This document shows, piece by piece, positions 1-9,126 of a DNA stretch of 64,000 nucleotides. The stretch's first letter is position 1. Each line of letters starts with the position of its first letter. The stretch lies in assembly GCA_903900155.1 (NCBI GenBank), contig CAIUMD010000007.1, positions 1-64,000 on the forward strand, in the 5' to 3' direction. Both the position numbers and the translations under genes were made by a program. The notes under the pieces were generated by a model, which saw only the letters and a program-made list of their open reading frames with translations, had not been told where the DNA came from and ran no database searches. The stretch comes from an uncultured Caulobacterales bacterium. Lineage in GTDB: Bacteria; Pseudomonadota; Alphaproteobacteria; Caulobacterales; Caulobacteraceae.

Positions 1-35
1 ATAGGCCGAGCTGCCCCCTCCGGCCCTCTGGGCCA

Positions 36-54
36 CCTCCCCCAACGGGGGAGG
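36..54. repeat. Palindrome CCTCCCCC-AAC-GGGGGAGG
   Basis: A perfect 8-bp inverted repeat with a 3-nt loop lies just past the 3' end of anmK. It could act as a terminator hairpin or be one copy of a dispersed GC-rich intergenic palindrome. There is no clear T-run on either side, so a terminator role is only an inference. Confidence 0.5.
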
Positions 55-63
55 AGAATTCCG

Positions 64-1164
64 CTACGGCTGAACTATTCTTCCGCCCGTCATCGGCGCC
101 TTCACCCCCGTGGTGCCCGGGAAGCTGATCGGCAGGCCAGCCGCCGTCCGCGCCGCCAGGTAGGCGAAGGCCTCGGCCTCGATGCTGTCGCCGCGCCAGC
201 CGTAGTCTTCCGCCGTCTTGACCGGCACCGGGGCGCGCTCGGTCAGCACCTTCATGATCTGCGGATTATGCCGCCCGCCGCCGCAGACGATCAGGGCGCT
301 AGGCCTGGCCCCGTGCTCGAAGGCCTTGATCACCGCCTCGGCCGTGAAGGCCACCAGGGTGGCGGCGGCGTCCTCGGCCGATAGCGGCTCGACCAGGTCC
401 AGCGGGAAGTCGTAGCGGTCCAGCGACTTGGGCGCGGGGCCAGCGAAATAGGAACTGGCCAGGAACGCATCGAGAATCTTCTGATCCACCCGGCCCGACG
501 CGGCCAGGCGGCCGTTCTCGTCGAAACGGCCCAGGCCCCGCTCCTGCAGCATCAGGTCGATCATGCCGTTGCCGGGCCCGGTGTCGAAAGCCAGGAGCTC
601 GTCGTCGCCAATGAGGGTGATGTTGGCCACGCCCCCAATGTTCAGCGCCGCCACCGGCGCGGGCAGGCCCGAGGCGCGGGCGCGGGCGGCGTGATAGATC
701 GGGGCCAGCGGCGCCCCCTGCCCGCCCGCCGCCACGTCGGCCGCGCGGAAGTCGAAGGCCACCGGCCGGCCCGTCGCCTTGGCCAGGCGCTCGGCGTCCA
801 GCAGTTGCACCGTACGACCAATCCGCTCCGGCGTCGGGCGCTCGTGCAGCACGGTCTGGCCGTGGACGCCCAGGAGGTCGAAGTCGCTCCAAGACAAGCC
901 GTGCTTGGCGATGAAGCTCGTCGCCGCGTGCAGATGCTCGTCGGCGACGGCGCGAGCGGCCTCGGCGAAGATCTCCGGCTCGGGCTTGTCGCGCGGCCAG
1001 CCCCGGGCGATCTCGGTCGTCACCAGCAGCAGGTCGCGGGTCTCTTCGCGCAGCTTGCGCTCGCCCGCCGGGCCAAAGGCCTGGATCTCGTGGCCGTCGG
1101 TCTCCAGCACCGCCATGTCGACCGCGTCGAGCGAGGTGCCGGTCATGAATCCAAGGATACGCAT
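64..1164 (-). CDS. anmK: Anhydro-N-acetylmuramic acid kinase
   Basis: This cytoplasmic enzyme recycles cell-wall sugar: it hydrates and phosphorylates 1,6-anhydro-MurNAc to MurNAc-6-phosphate. The 366-residue protein has the usual length. It carries the ASKHA-fold kinase motifs GTSLDAVD near residue 9, GVHGQTV near 99, NIGGVANIT near 174, DTGPGNGMID near 193 and CGGGRHN near 294. The ATG start gives the canonical MRxLGxMxGTSLD opening. It diverges from tyrS over a 264-bp gap, an arrangement common in alphaproteobacteria. Identification is secure by motif. Confidence 0.95.
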   Translation of the reverse strand: MRILGFMTGTSLDAVDMAVLETDGHEIQAFGPAGERKLREETRDLLLVTTEIARGWPRDKPEPEIFAEAARAVADEHLHAATSFIAKHGLSWSDFDLLGVHGQTVLHERPTPERIGRTVQLLDAERLAKATGRPVAFDFRAADVAAGGQGAPLAPIYHAARARASGLPAPVAALNIGGVANITLIGDDELLAFDTGPGNGMIDLMLQERGLGRFDENGRLAASGRVDQKILDAFLASSYFAGPAPKSLDRYDFPLDLVEPLSAEDAAATLVAFTAEAVIKAFEHGARPSALIVCGGGRHNPQIMKVLTERAPVPVKTAEDYGWRGDSIEAEAFAYLAARTAAGLPISFPGTTGVKAPMTGGRIVQP

Positions 1165-1428
1165 GATCCGTTGACTGCCATGCCCGCGAACGGGTAGCTA
1201 GGCCCCATGATCGACGCTTTCGTCCTGGCCCGTCCCTATTACCGCCCGCTGCCATAGCGGGAGGACGATAAGCCATGTCGCCGCCCCGCCTCGCCGGGGT
1301 CGCTCCTTTCCAGTCGATCATGCGCTCCGGCTCCCTGCCCGGAGTTTGAAATGAAACCCTCACATTCCCTCGATTTGGCCGACCCCGCCGTGCTAGACGG
1401 CGCCCCATCACATTCAGAGAGTCGATCC

Positions 1429-2688
1429 ATGTCCGCCGCGTCTGCCTTCAAGTCGGAGTTCCTGCGAACCCTGGAGGCGCGCGGCTACATCCATCAGATC
1501 ACGCATCCGGACGACCTGGACGCCGCGGCCGCCGGCGGGATCGTCACCGCCTACATCGGCTTCGACGCCACGGCGCCCAGCTTGCACGTCGGCTCGCTGA
1601 TCCAGATCATGATGCTGCGCCGCCTGCAGCAGGCCGGTCACAAGCCGATCGTCCTGATGGGCGGCGGCACGACCAAGGTCGGCGACCCGACCGGCAAGGA
1701 TGAGAGCCGCAAGCTGCTGTCGGACGACGACATCAAGGCCAACATCGCCGGCATCAAGCAGGTCTTCGCCAAGTTCCTGACCTTCGGCGACGGCCCGACC
1801 GACGCCATCATGGTCGACAATGACGAGTGGCTCTCGAAGTTCGGCTACGTGCAGTTCCTGCGCGACTACGGCGTGCACTTCACGGTCAACCGGATGCTGG
1901 CCTTCGACTCGGTCAAGCTGCGGCTCGAGCGCGAGCAGCCGATGACCTTCCTCGAATTCAACTACATGCTGATGCAGGCCACCGACTTCCTGGAGCTGAA
2001 CCGCAAGTACGGCTGCGTGCTGCAGATGGGCGGCTCGGACCAGTGGGGCAACATCCTGAACGGCGTCGAGCTGACCCGCCGCGTCGACCAGAAGGCCGCC
2101 TTCGGCCTGACGACGCCGCTGCTGGCCACGGCCTCGGGCGCCAAGATGGGCAAGACCATGGCCGGCGCGGTGTGGCTGAACGCCGAGCAGCTCTCGCCCT
2201 ACGACTACTGGCAGTTCTGGCGCAACACCGAGGACGCCGACGTGGGCCGCTTCCTGAAGCTCTTCACCGACCTGCCGCTGGAGAAGATCGCGGAACTGGA
2301 AGCCCTTGAAGGCGCCCAGATCAACGACGCCAAGAAGGTGCTGGCCGACGAAGCCACCCGCATGGCCCACGGCGACGAAGAGGCCAAGAAGGCCCGCGAC
2401 GCCGCCGAGAAGGCCTTCGAGCAAGGCGCCCTTTCGGCCGACCTGCCGACCTTCGAGGTCCCGGCGGCCGAGCTGGAAGCCGGCATCGTCCTGGCGGCCC
2501 TGTTCGCCGACGCCGGCCTGGCCGGCTCGCGCGGCGAGGCCCGTCGCCTGGCTCAGGGCGGCGGCCTGAAGGTCAACGACAAGGCCGAGGCCAGCGCCGA
2601 CCGCGTCATCACCTCGGCGGACCTCGTCGAAGGCGTGGTCAAGCTGGCCGCCGGCAAGAAGAAGATCGTCTTGGTGAAGCCTGTTTAG
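1429..2688 (+). CDS. tyrS: Tyrosyl-tRNA synthetase
   Basis: It charges tRNA-Tyr in the cytoplasm. From the ATG at 1429 the protein is 419 residues, the usual TyrS length. The reading frame is open back to 1351, but the extra 26 residues do not look like TyrS, so I prefer the downstream ATG. Class I signatures are present as HVGS (the HIGH variant) near residue 45 and KMGKT (the KMSKS loop). The C-terminus, containing [16 protein letters not shown], is an S4 RNA-binding domain that grips the tRNA anticodon stem. Confidence 0.96.
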   Translation: MSAASAFKSEFLRTLEARGYIHQITHPDDLDAAAAGGIVTAYIGFDATAPSLHVGSLIQIMMLRRLQQAGHKPIVLMGGGTTKVGDPTGKDESRKLLSDDDIKANIAGIKQVFAKFLTFGDGPTDAIMVDNDEWLSKFGYVQFLRDYGVHFTVNRMLAFDSVKLRLEREQPMTFLEFNYMLMQATDFLELNRKYGCVLQMGGSDQWGNILNGVELTRRVDQKAAFGLTTPLLATASGAKMGKTMAGAVWLNAEQLSPYDYWQFWRNTEDADVGRFLKLFTDLPLEKIAELEALEGAQINDAKKVLADEATRMAHGDEEAKKARDAAEKAFEQGALSADLPTFEVPAAELEAGIVLAALFADAGLAGSRGEARRLAQGGGLKVNDKAEASADRVITSADLVEGVVKLAAGKKKIVLVKPV

Positions 2689-2759
2689 TTATGGGTTGAT
2701 TGTGCTCCCGGCCCTGGCGTAGCCAAGGGTCGGGGGTTCCCCTTCTGGAGACGCGTTCG

Positions 2760-3221
2760 ATGCTGCAGCCCGGCGACAAGGCCCCTGATTTCGACCTGCC
2801 GACCGATACCGGCCGCGTCAGCCTGGCCGGCCTGAAGGGCAAGAACGTCGTCCTGTACTTCTATCCGAAGGACGACACCGCCGGCTGCACGTCCGAGGCC
2901 CTGCAGTTCTCGTCGGAAGTCGAGGAATTCCAGAAGCTGGGCGCGGTGATCGTGGGCGTGTCCAAGGACAGCGCCGCCTCGCACGCCAAGTTCCGCAAGA
3001 AGCACGACCTGACCATCGAGCTGGCCGCCGACCCGCTGGGCGACGTGGTCGAGGCCTATGGCGCCTGGGTCGAGAAGAGCATGTACGGCCGCAAGTACAT
3101 GGGCATCGACCGCTCGACCTTCCTGATCGACCGCGAAGGCGTCGTCCGCGAGGTCTGGCGCAAGGTGAAGGTCCCCGGCCACATCAAGGCCGTGATGAAC
3201 GCCGCCAAGGCCATCAAGTAA
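2760..3221 (+). CDS. bcp: Thioredoxin-dependent peroxiredoxin, BCP/PrxQ family
   Basis: It reduces hydrogen peroxide and organic peroxides using thioredoxin. The 153-residue protein has the BCP layout: GDKAPDFDLP at the N-terminus, then FYPKDDTAGCTSEA with the peroxidatic cysteine. The second cysteine that many PrxQ proteins have five residues later is absent (SEALQF follows), which suggests a one-Cys-type cycle. I chose the ATG at 2760, which directly precedes the conserved start LQPGDKAPDF; an upstream TTG at 2700 is open but unlikely. It lies 71 bp after tyrS on the same strand. Confidence 0.93.
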   Translation: MLQPGDKAPDFDLPTDTGRVSLAGLKGKNVVLYFYPKDDTAGCTSEALQFSSEVEEFQKLGAVIVGVSKDSAASHAKFRKKHDLTIELAADPLGDVVEAYGAWVEKSMYGRKYMGIDRSTFLIDREGVVREVWRKVKVPGHIKAVMNAAKAIK

Positions 3222-3314
3222 AATTCTCCCCGGCTTTCGCCTATCTGGGGAACCGCCGCGCAGCGACGGTGTTGTATCCGCGCCTCTACCTGTGACCTTT
3301 CGGCGCAAGCTCGA

Positions 3315-3352
3315 CCTTAACAGGTGACGTTCGCGGTCAGGAAACGTTAAGG
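3315..3352. promoter_or_regulatory. Inverted repeat CCTTAAC-N24-GTTAAGG
   Basis: Two perfect 7-bp inverted half-sites, CCTTAAC at 3315-3321 and GTTAAGG at 3346-3352, sit about 115 bp upstream of the M23 peptidase gene. They could be operator half-sites. The TTAA cores resemble CtrA half-sites, but the spacing and orientation do not fit the TTAA-N7-TTAA consensus. The binding factor is unknown. Confidence 0.3.
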
Positions 3353-3466
3353 ATCGGAGCGCAAGGTTATATTTTGCGACTCGCGCTCACTTCGGGCGTG
3401 AAGAGTCTTGCACGTTCCCGCTTTCTCGTAGCATATCGCCGAACCTGAAACGGGGGTTCTCGGGCG

Positions 3467-4618
3467 ATGGCGATTAAGCGCTTCAAGCGACTGCGGCAGT
3501 CTCTCGAAACTCTTTTCCCCGAACGGCACATCTACATCCGCTCCGGCGGCGAGATGCGTGGTTATGTCTTCTCCACCAACAAGCAGCTGCTGGGGGCGAC
3601 CGGCGTCGCCGTGACCGCGCTGTGGATGGGCGTCTGCACCGCGGCCATGGCCGTCAACGCCCTGGCCGTCAGCTCGACCGACCAGCAGGTCATCAAGCAG
3701 AAGGCCTATTACGAGCGCCTGAACGCCGACCGCCAGGCGCGCCTGAACAGCGCCGTCGCCCAGCTGTCGGCCACCAACGGCAACTTGGATGACCTGGCCG
3801 CCTCGGTCGAGAAGCGTCACGCCGCCCTGGCCCTGCTGGTTTCCGACTTCAAGGGCGTGCCCGGCGCCGCCGAAGCTCTCAAGGTCGCCAAGCCGCGCCT
3901 GCTGGCCGCCAGCCCCGTGCAGCGCATCCAGGCCACCCGCATGGATCAGGAGCGCCTGATCGACGCCGCCGAGGGCTTCGCCAAGAGCCGCGCCGAGCGC
4001 CTGCGCCTGGCCATGCGCATGGCCGGCCTGGACGCCTCCAACTTCACCGGCCGCGGCGTGTCGCTGGGCGGCCCGCTGATCGAGGCCAAGGATCCGCGGG
4101 CTCTCGCCGCCGTCCTGGACGTCGATGAGGACTTCGCCAGCCGCATCCAGCACGCCGCCAACGACATGTCGGACATGCGTAGCCTGGGCGCGGCCAGCAA
4201 GAAGCTGCCGCTCTACCGTCCGACCGGCAATCCGGCCCTGTCGTCCAGCTACGGCGTCCGCTTCGACCCGTTCACGCGCCGCCCGGCCTTCCATTCGGGC
4301 CTGGACTTCCCGGGCGCCTTCTACACCCCGATCATGGCCACCGCGCCGGGCGTCATCTCGTTCACGGGCGTGCGCTCGGGCTATGGCAACACGGTCGAGA
4401 TCGACCATGGCGGCGGCTTCAAGACCCGCTACGCGCACCTGGCCACCATCGGCGTTCGCGTCGGCCAGCGCGTGACCATCGGCACGCGGATCGCGGCCAT
4501 GGGCTCGACCGGCCGCTCGACCGGTCCGCACCTGCACTACGAAGTCTGGGTCAACGGCAAGGCCCAGAACCCCAATCGTTTCTTGAAGGCTGGTGAGTAT
4601 GTTCAGCAAGCAAGCTAA
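3467..4618 (+). CDS. Membrane-anchored M23 (LytM-type) peptidoglycan endopeptidase, bactofilin-linked
   Basis: This is a predicted DD-endopeptidase that cuts peptidoglycan cross-links. Of 383 residues, about 1-40 are cytoplasmic and basic, about 45-70 form one membrane segment, and a helical periplasmic region follows. The M23 domain spans about 250-375. Zinc ligands are visible: HSGLD around H276 and HLHYEV around residue 355. The 3' end overlaps the bacA start by 20 nt, so the two are almost certainly co-translated. The same pairing exists as LmdC-BacA in Hyphomonas, where the bactofilin positions the peptidase. I infer the same partnership here. Confidence 0.88.
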   Translation: MAIKRFKRLRQSLETLFPERHIYIRSGGEMRGYVFSTNKQLLGATGVAVTALWMGVCTAAMAVNALAVSSTDQQVIKQKAYYERLNADRQARLNSAVAQLSATNGNLDDLAASVEKRHAALALLVSDFKGVPGAAEALKVAKPRLLAASPVQRIQATRMDQERLIDAAEGFAKSRAERLRLAMRMAGLDASNFTGRGVSLGGPLIEAKDPRALAAVLDVDEDFASRIQHAANDMSDMRSLGAASKKLPLYRPTGNPALSSSYGVRFDPFTRRPAFHSGLDFPGAFYTPIMATAPGVISFTGVRSGYGNTVEIDHGGGFKTRYAHLATIGVRVGQRVTIGTRIAAMGSTGRSTGPHLHYEVWVNGKAQNPNRFLKAGEYVQQAS

Positions 4619-5087
4619 GTCCGGCAAGACCCCGGCGCGTATCGAGCCCCTGCCCACCCCGATGGCGGTCGCCCCGGTCGAGCAGGCCCGCCGCGCCCCG
4701 CCGAAGGTCGCCTCGCTCCTGTCGGCCGACCTGACCATCGAAGGCAGCGTCACCGGCGAAGGCGAGCTGCAGATCGACGGCGTGGTCAAGGGCGACGTCC
4801 GCGTCGGCCGCCTGACCGTCGGCGAGACCGGCCACATCGAAGGCGGCGTCTATGCCGAGGTGGTGGAAGTGCGCGGCCGCGTGGTCGGCGCCATCACCTC
4901 CAAGCAGGTCCGCCTCTATGGCACCTCATATGTCGACGGCGACATCACCCACGAGCAGCTGGCCATGGAAACCGGCGCCTTCTTCCAGGGCCGCAGCCTG
5001 AAGTTCCAGCGCCCCGCCCCGGTCGCCCAGCCGGCGCCGCAGGCAGAAGCCGCGCCGCTGCCGCTGCCCAAGCCGGTCGCCGGCTGA
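4599..5087 (+). CDS. bacA: Bactofilin BacA, polymerising cytoskeletal scaffold
   Basis: It polymerises at the inner membrane and recruits wall enzymes; in Caulobacter BacA contributes to stalk synthesis. The 162-residue protein starts MFSKQAKS, the membrane-targeting peptide known for Caulobacter BacA. The bactofilin beta-helix core runs from about 40 to 135, with repeats such as GEGELQIDGVVKGDVRVG. The C-terminal tail is proline- and alanine-rich and disordered. The ATG at 4599 lies inside the end of the M23 gene; the GTG at 4593 would add two residues. A strong terminator follows. Confidence 0.94.
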   Translation: MFSKQAKSGKTPARIEPLPTPMAVAPVEQARRAPPKVASLLSADLTIEGSVTGEGELQIDGVVKGDVRVGRLTVGETGHIEGGVYAEVVEVRGRVVGAITSKQVRLYGTSYVDGDITHEQLAMETGAFFQGRSLKFQRPAPVAQPAPQAEAAPLPLPKPVAG

Positions 5088-5113
5088 GCCCTTTCAGGCT
5101 CCTGAAACATCAA

Positions 5114-5144
5114 CGCCCCGGACGACTCCGGGGCGTTTTTGTTT
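5114..5144 (+). terminator. Rho-independent terminator after bacA
   Basis: CGCCCCGGA at 5114-5122 pairs perfectly with TCCGGGGCG at 5127-5135 around the loop CGAC, and TTTTTGTTT follows. It lies 27 nt after the bacA stop codon and ends the M23-bacA transcript. Confidence 0.9.
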
Positions 5145-5153
5145 AGCGGTTCG

Positions 5154-5202
5154 ACCGCACCGTCCAGTTGGCCGGACGGGCGCGTCGCACCGCACCGTCC
5201 AG
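5154..5202. repeat. Direct repeat of ACCGCACCGTCCAG
   Basis: The same 14 bases occur at 5154-5167 and 5189-5202, offset by 35 bp, in the convergent gap between bacA and prfB. No gene covers them. This may be remnant repeat DNA; no function is visible. Confidence 0.45.
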
Positions 5203-5300
5203 AACGCCGTCGAGAACCTGAAAGACGGGGTCTGATCGAGGTCGGCCGCCAGGGGCCGACCGAAGCGGCGACCTATGTCCCGCTGACGCCTTGGCGGAAA

Positions 5301-5387
5301 CCTCGCCCTTCGACAGGCTCAGGGTGAGGTTTCTGGGTCGCCGGCGGTCTGCAATGGTCCTCATCCCGAGCTTGTCGAAGGACGAGG
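5301..5387. repeat. Inverted pair of 29-bp palindromic repeat units, copy 1
   Basis: Unit A (5301-5329) starts CCTCGCCCTTCGACAGGCTC and unit B (5359-5387) is its near-exact inverse. The reverse complement of A differs from B at only four positions, all transitions. Each unit can also fold on its own through CCTC and GAGG ends. The core is TTCGACAGGCTCAGG. The same inverted pair recurs at 15852-15937, also in a convergent gap. This is a REP-like or dispersed intergenic element. Confidence 0.75.
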
Positions 5388-5399
5388 ACCACGCAGTGC

Positions 5400-6522
5400 T
5401 TAAGCCTCGCCGCCGTCGCGGGTGTGACCCACGCGCTGGGCCAGCGAAGCGCCCATGAAGGCGTCGAGATCGCCGTCCAGCACGCCTTGCGTGTCGGAGG
5501 TCTCGACGTTGGTCCGCAGGTCCTTGACCATCTGGTAGGGCTGCAGGACGTAGCTGCGGATCTGGTGACCCCAGCCGATGTCGGTCTTGGTGTCTTCCAG
5601 CGCCTGCTGGGCGGCTTCGCGCTTTTGCAGCTCGGCCTCGTAGAGGCGCGCGCGCAGCATCTTCCAGGCTTCCTCGCGGTTCTGGTGCTGCGAGCGGCCG
5701 GCCTGGCAGGCCACCGCGATGCCGGTCGGGATGTGGGTCAGACGCACGGCCGAGTCCGTCTTGTTGATGTGCTGACCGCCGGCGCCGGAAGCGCGGTAGG
5801 TGTCGGTCCGCACGTCGGACGGATTGATCTCGATCTCGATATTGTCGTCGACCACGGGATAGACCCAGGCCGAGGCGAACGAGGTGTGGCGACGGGCGCT
5901 GGAGTCATAGGGGCTGATGCGCACTAGGCGGTGCACGCCAGCCTCGGTCTTCAGCCAGCCATAGGCGTTTGGGCCCTTGACCAAGAGAGTCGCGGACTTG
6001 ATGCCGGCCTGGTCGCCGTCGGTCTCTTCGATCAGTTCGGTCGTCATGCCGTGGGCGTTGGCCCAGCGCGTGTACATGCGCAGCAGGATGCCGGCCCAGT
6101 CGCACGACTCGGTGCCGCCGGCCCCGGAGTTGATTTCGACATAGGCGTCGTTGCCGTCGGCCTCGCCCGACAGCAGGGCCTCAAGTTCGGCGCGACCGGC
6201 GCGTTCCTTGATGGCCTTCAGCTGGGCGCGAGCGTCGTTCAGGGAGTCCTCGTCGGACTCCATGTCGGCCAACTCGGCGTATTCGACGGCGTCCTTGACG
6301 TCGCGCTCGATCGACTGCACGGCCTCGACCTTGGCGGCCAGGGCGGCGCGTTCGCGCGAGACGGCTTGGGCTTCCGACGGGCGGTCCCACAGGGTCGGGT
6401 CTTCGACCCGTGCGTTCAGCTCATCGAGCTTTCGGAGGGCGACATCCCAGTCAAAGACGCCTCCTGAGCAGTCCCACGGACTGCTCGATGTCGGCCGCGG
6501 CGGCCTCGACATCCGGTCGCAT
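5400..6522 (-). CDS. prfB: Peptide chain release factor 2, with programmed +1 frameshift
   Basis: RF2 releases finished peptides at UGA and UAA. Translation starts at the ATG at 6520-6522, runs 23 codons to CTT, meets in-frame TGA (6451-6453) and must shift +1 to continue with GAC (D-W-D-V). An AGG-AGG Shine-Dalgarno-like sequence at 6460-6465 sits just before CGT-CTT-TGA-C, the classic autoregulatory RF2 cassette: scarce RF2 favours frameshifting. The product is 373 residues. [15 protein letters not shown] is the peptidyl-hydrolysis loop. The stop-recognition motif is SPY rather than the SPF of E. coli. This is not a pseudogene. Confidence 0.96.
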
Positions 6523-6599
6523 CACGTAACTCCGTGACAGTGTTGAAGGGCGCGGGAGATAACGCGCGTCGCTCTCCCGCGCAATGAGGTCACCGCGCT

Positions 6600-8966
6600 T
6601 TAATACAGGCCGCTGAGGGGATCGGTCTTGGGCGGCGGCGGCTTGCCGGGTTGCGGCGCCGGCTGGACCGGCTGCGGCAGGCCCGGCGACAGCTGCTCGT
6701 ACGGGATCGGCCCGGTCGGCGCGACCTCGACCCGCGGCTCGGTGCCCGGACGGAAGGCTTCGCGGACGCCGCGCACCATAGCGAACTTGGCCGTCTTCGG
6801 CGGCTTGAAGTCGACGATCGGCTGGCCTTCCAGGGCGACCTTCATGAAGTCGCTGAACACCGGCACGGCGTCGGTGGCGCCCGTCTCGCCCTCGCCCAGC
6901 GAGCGGTTGTCGTCGAAGCCGACGAACACGCCGACCACCAGGTTCGGCGAGAAGCCGACGAACCAGGCGCTGCGGTACTCGTTGGTCGTGCCGGTCTTGC
7001 CGGCCAGGGGACGCCCCAGCGCGCTGACGGCGGCGGCGGTGCCGCGCTGGACCACGCCCTGCAGCATTGAGGTGATCTGATAGGCGGTGACCGGATCCAT
7101 GATCTGCTCGCCCGGCGCGGCGAAGCGCGGGCTCTCATCGCCGTTGAAGCCGGCCTCGCACCGGTCGCAGTCGCGCTTGTCGGCGCGGAAGATGACCTTG
7201 CCCTCGCGGTCCTGCACTAGCTCGATCAGGTGCGGATCGACGCGGCGGCCGCCATTGACGAAGGCGGCATAGGCGGAGGTCAGCTTGAACGGCGTCGTCT
7301 CGCCCGCGCCCAGGGCCATGGCCAGGACGGGGTCCATGCTTTTCACCACGCCGGCCCGCTGGGCGAAGTCGACGATCTTCTTCATGCCCACGCCCTGGGC
7401 CAGGCGCACGGTCATGGCGTTGATCGACAGCTCCAGACCCTTGCGCAGCGGCTGCGCCCCATAGAACTCCTTGTGGTAGTTCTCCGGGCTCCAGTCCTCG
7501 CCGTTCGCCCCCTTAAAGGTGATGGCGCTGTCGACCACGACGCTGGCGGGCGTGTAGCCGTTCTCCAAGGCGGTGGCGTAGACGAACGGCTTGAACGACG
7601 AACCGGGCTGACGCATCGCCTGGGTGGCGCGGTTGAAGTTCGACAGCGAATAGGAATAGCCGCCGACCAGGGCGACGATCCGCCCCGTATAGGGCTCCAT
7701 GGCCACCAGGGCGCCGTTGACCGCCGGGATCTGGCGCAGGCGATAGCCGGCGTCGGTTTTCTCGACAAACACCAGGTCGCCGGCCTTCAGCCCCTTGCCG
7801 TTCTTGGCCCAGGTCATGTCCTCGCCGACGATCTGGCCCTCGCCCTCGTTCTTGACGAGACGGACGCGGCCGTCGTTGGAGGTGACCAGGGCCGCGCGCC
7901 ACTGGCGGCGCTCGGACGGCGCGGCCTTGGCCAGCGCGGTCTTCTCCCAGGCCAGGTCAGTAGATTCGACGTGACCCCACGCCCCGCGCCAGCCGTGGCG
8001 GCGGTCGTACTTTTCCAGGCCGTCCATCAGCGCGACCCGGGCGGCCGTCTGCAGGCGCGGATCCAGGGTCGTGCGCATGTAATAGCCGCCTTCGTTCAGG
8101 CGGGGACCCAGCGTGGCCATGCCGCGCTGGCGCACTTCCTCGACGAAGTAGTCGGCATCGCGATAGGCGGCGCGCTTGGGCGCGGCCTGCACGACCAGGT
8201 CCTCGGCCATCGCCTTGGCCGCGTCTTCCTTGGACACCCAGCCCTGCTCGGCCATCTGGCCCAGCACCCAGTTGCGGCGCGCCAGGGCTTTGGCCTTGTT
8301 GCGGATCGGGTGGTAGTTGTCGGGCCCCTTGGGCAGCGACGCCAGGTAGGCGCATTGGGCCAGGGTCAGGTCCGGCAGCGACTTGCCGAAATAGTTGTAG
8401 GCGGCCGCGCCGACGCCGAACGAGCGATAGCCCAGCCAGATTTCATTCAGATACAGCTCGAGGATCTGCTGCTTGGTCAGCGACTGCTCCAGGCGGTGGG
8501 CCAGGATCGCTTCCTTGAACTTGCGGCCGACCGTGGCGTCGCTGGTCAGCAGGACGTTCTTGGCCACCTGCTGGGTGATCGTCGAGCCGCCCTCCAGGCG
8601 ACGGCCACGAATGGCGTTGCCGACGTTCTTGATCATGGCGCGCGACAGGCCGCCCACGTCGACGCCGCCGTGCTGGAAGAAGTTGCGATCCTCGGCCGCC
8701 AGGAAGGCCTGGGCCAGCTGCGGCGGGATCTGGTCGTAGGGGATGAAGATCCGGCGTTCTTTGCTGTACTCGCCGATCAGGGTGCCGTCCCACGCATAGA
8801 CGCGCGTCGCCGTCGGCGGACGATAGTCCTGCAGCTCACCGGCGTCGGGCATGTCGTGGAACAGCCAGGCGGCATAGATCGCGATCGCGAATCCCGCGAC
8901 CGCGATGGCCGAAAGCACCGCCACGCCCGCGATGGCCATCCATCGTTCGGTGGGTTTCAGATCCAC
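6600..8966 (-). CDS. mrcA: Penicillin-binding protein 1A, bifunctional glycosyltransferase/transpeptidase
   Basis: It polymerises glycan strands and cross-links peptides in the periplasm. Residues about 10-40 are the membrane anchor. The GT51 domain shows EDRNFFQHGGVD and GGSTITQQVAKN, then an OB-like insert, then the transpeptidase with SSFKP (SxxK), SINAM (SxN) and AGKTGTTNEY (KTG). The proline-rich tail is typical. I chose GTG at 8964-8966 because GGAGG sits five bases upstream; this gives 788 residues. The frame is open to 9005 without a better site. amiC lies upstream on the same strand, so wall synthesis and wall cleavage genes are neighbours. Confidence 0.95.
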   Translation of the reverse strand: MDLKPTERWMAIAGVAVLSAIAVAGFAIAIYAAWLFHDMPDAGELQDYRPPTATRVYAWDGTLIGEYSKERRIFIPYDQIPPQLAQAFLAAEDRNFFQHGGVDVGGLSRAMIKNVGNAIRGRRLEGGSTITQQVAKNVLLTSDATVGRKFKEAILAHRLEQSLTKQQILELYLNEIWLGYRSFGVGAAAYNYFGKSLPDLTLAQCAYLASLPKGPDNYHPIRNKAKALARRNWVLGQMAEQGWVSKEDAAKAMAEDLVVQAAPKRAAYRDADYFVEEVRQRGMATLGPRLNEGGYYMRTTLDPRLQTAARVALMDGLEKYDRRHGWRGAWGHVESTDLAWEKTALAKAAPSERRQWRAALVTSNDGRVRLVKNEGEGQIVGEDMTWAKNGKGLKAGDLVFVEKTDAGYRLRQIPAVNGALVAMEPYTGRIVALVGGYSYSLSNFNRATQAMRQPGSSFKPFVYATALENGYTPASVVVDSAITFKGANGEDWSPENYHKEFYGAQPLRKGLELSINAMTVRLAQGVGMKKIVDFAQRAGVVKSMDPVLAMALGAGETTPFKLTSAYAAFVNGGRRVDPHLIELVQDREGKVIFRADKRDCDRCEAGFNGDESPRFAAPGEQIMDPVTAYQITSMLQGVVQRGTAAAVSALGRPLAGKTGTTNEYRSAWFVGFSPNLVVGVFVGFDDNRSLGEGETGATDAVPVFSDFMKVALEGQPIVDFKPPKTAKFAMVRGVREAFRPGTEPRVEVAPTGPIPYEQLSPGLPQPVQPAPQPGKPPPPKTDPLSGLY

Positions 8967-9126
8967 GCGACCTCCGTCGGGCAGACCCCCTCGCCTGCCG
9001 CACACCCTTCACTAGATCGCTTGTCGCCGAACCGTAAGCGGTTTTGCGGTCGCACCTTCGGCCAGCGAAGCGCGAACGATCCCCCTGTGATTAGAGCGGC
9101 GCGGGGAAAAGGGGAAGCGCAGTCCC

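Noticed and set aside
6451-6453. prfB as a frameshifted pseudogene
   Set aside because: The in-frame TGA lies in the conserved CTT-TGA-C programmed frameshift site with an upstream AGGAGG.
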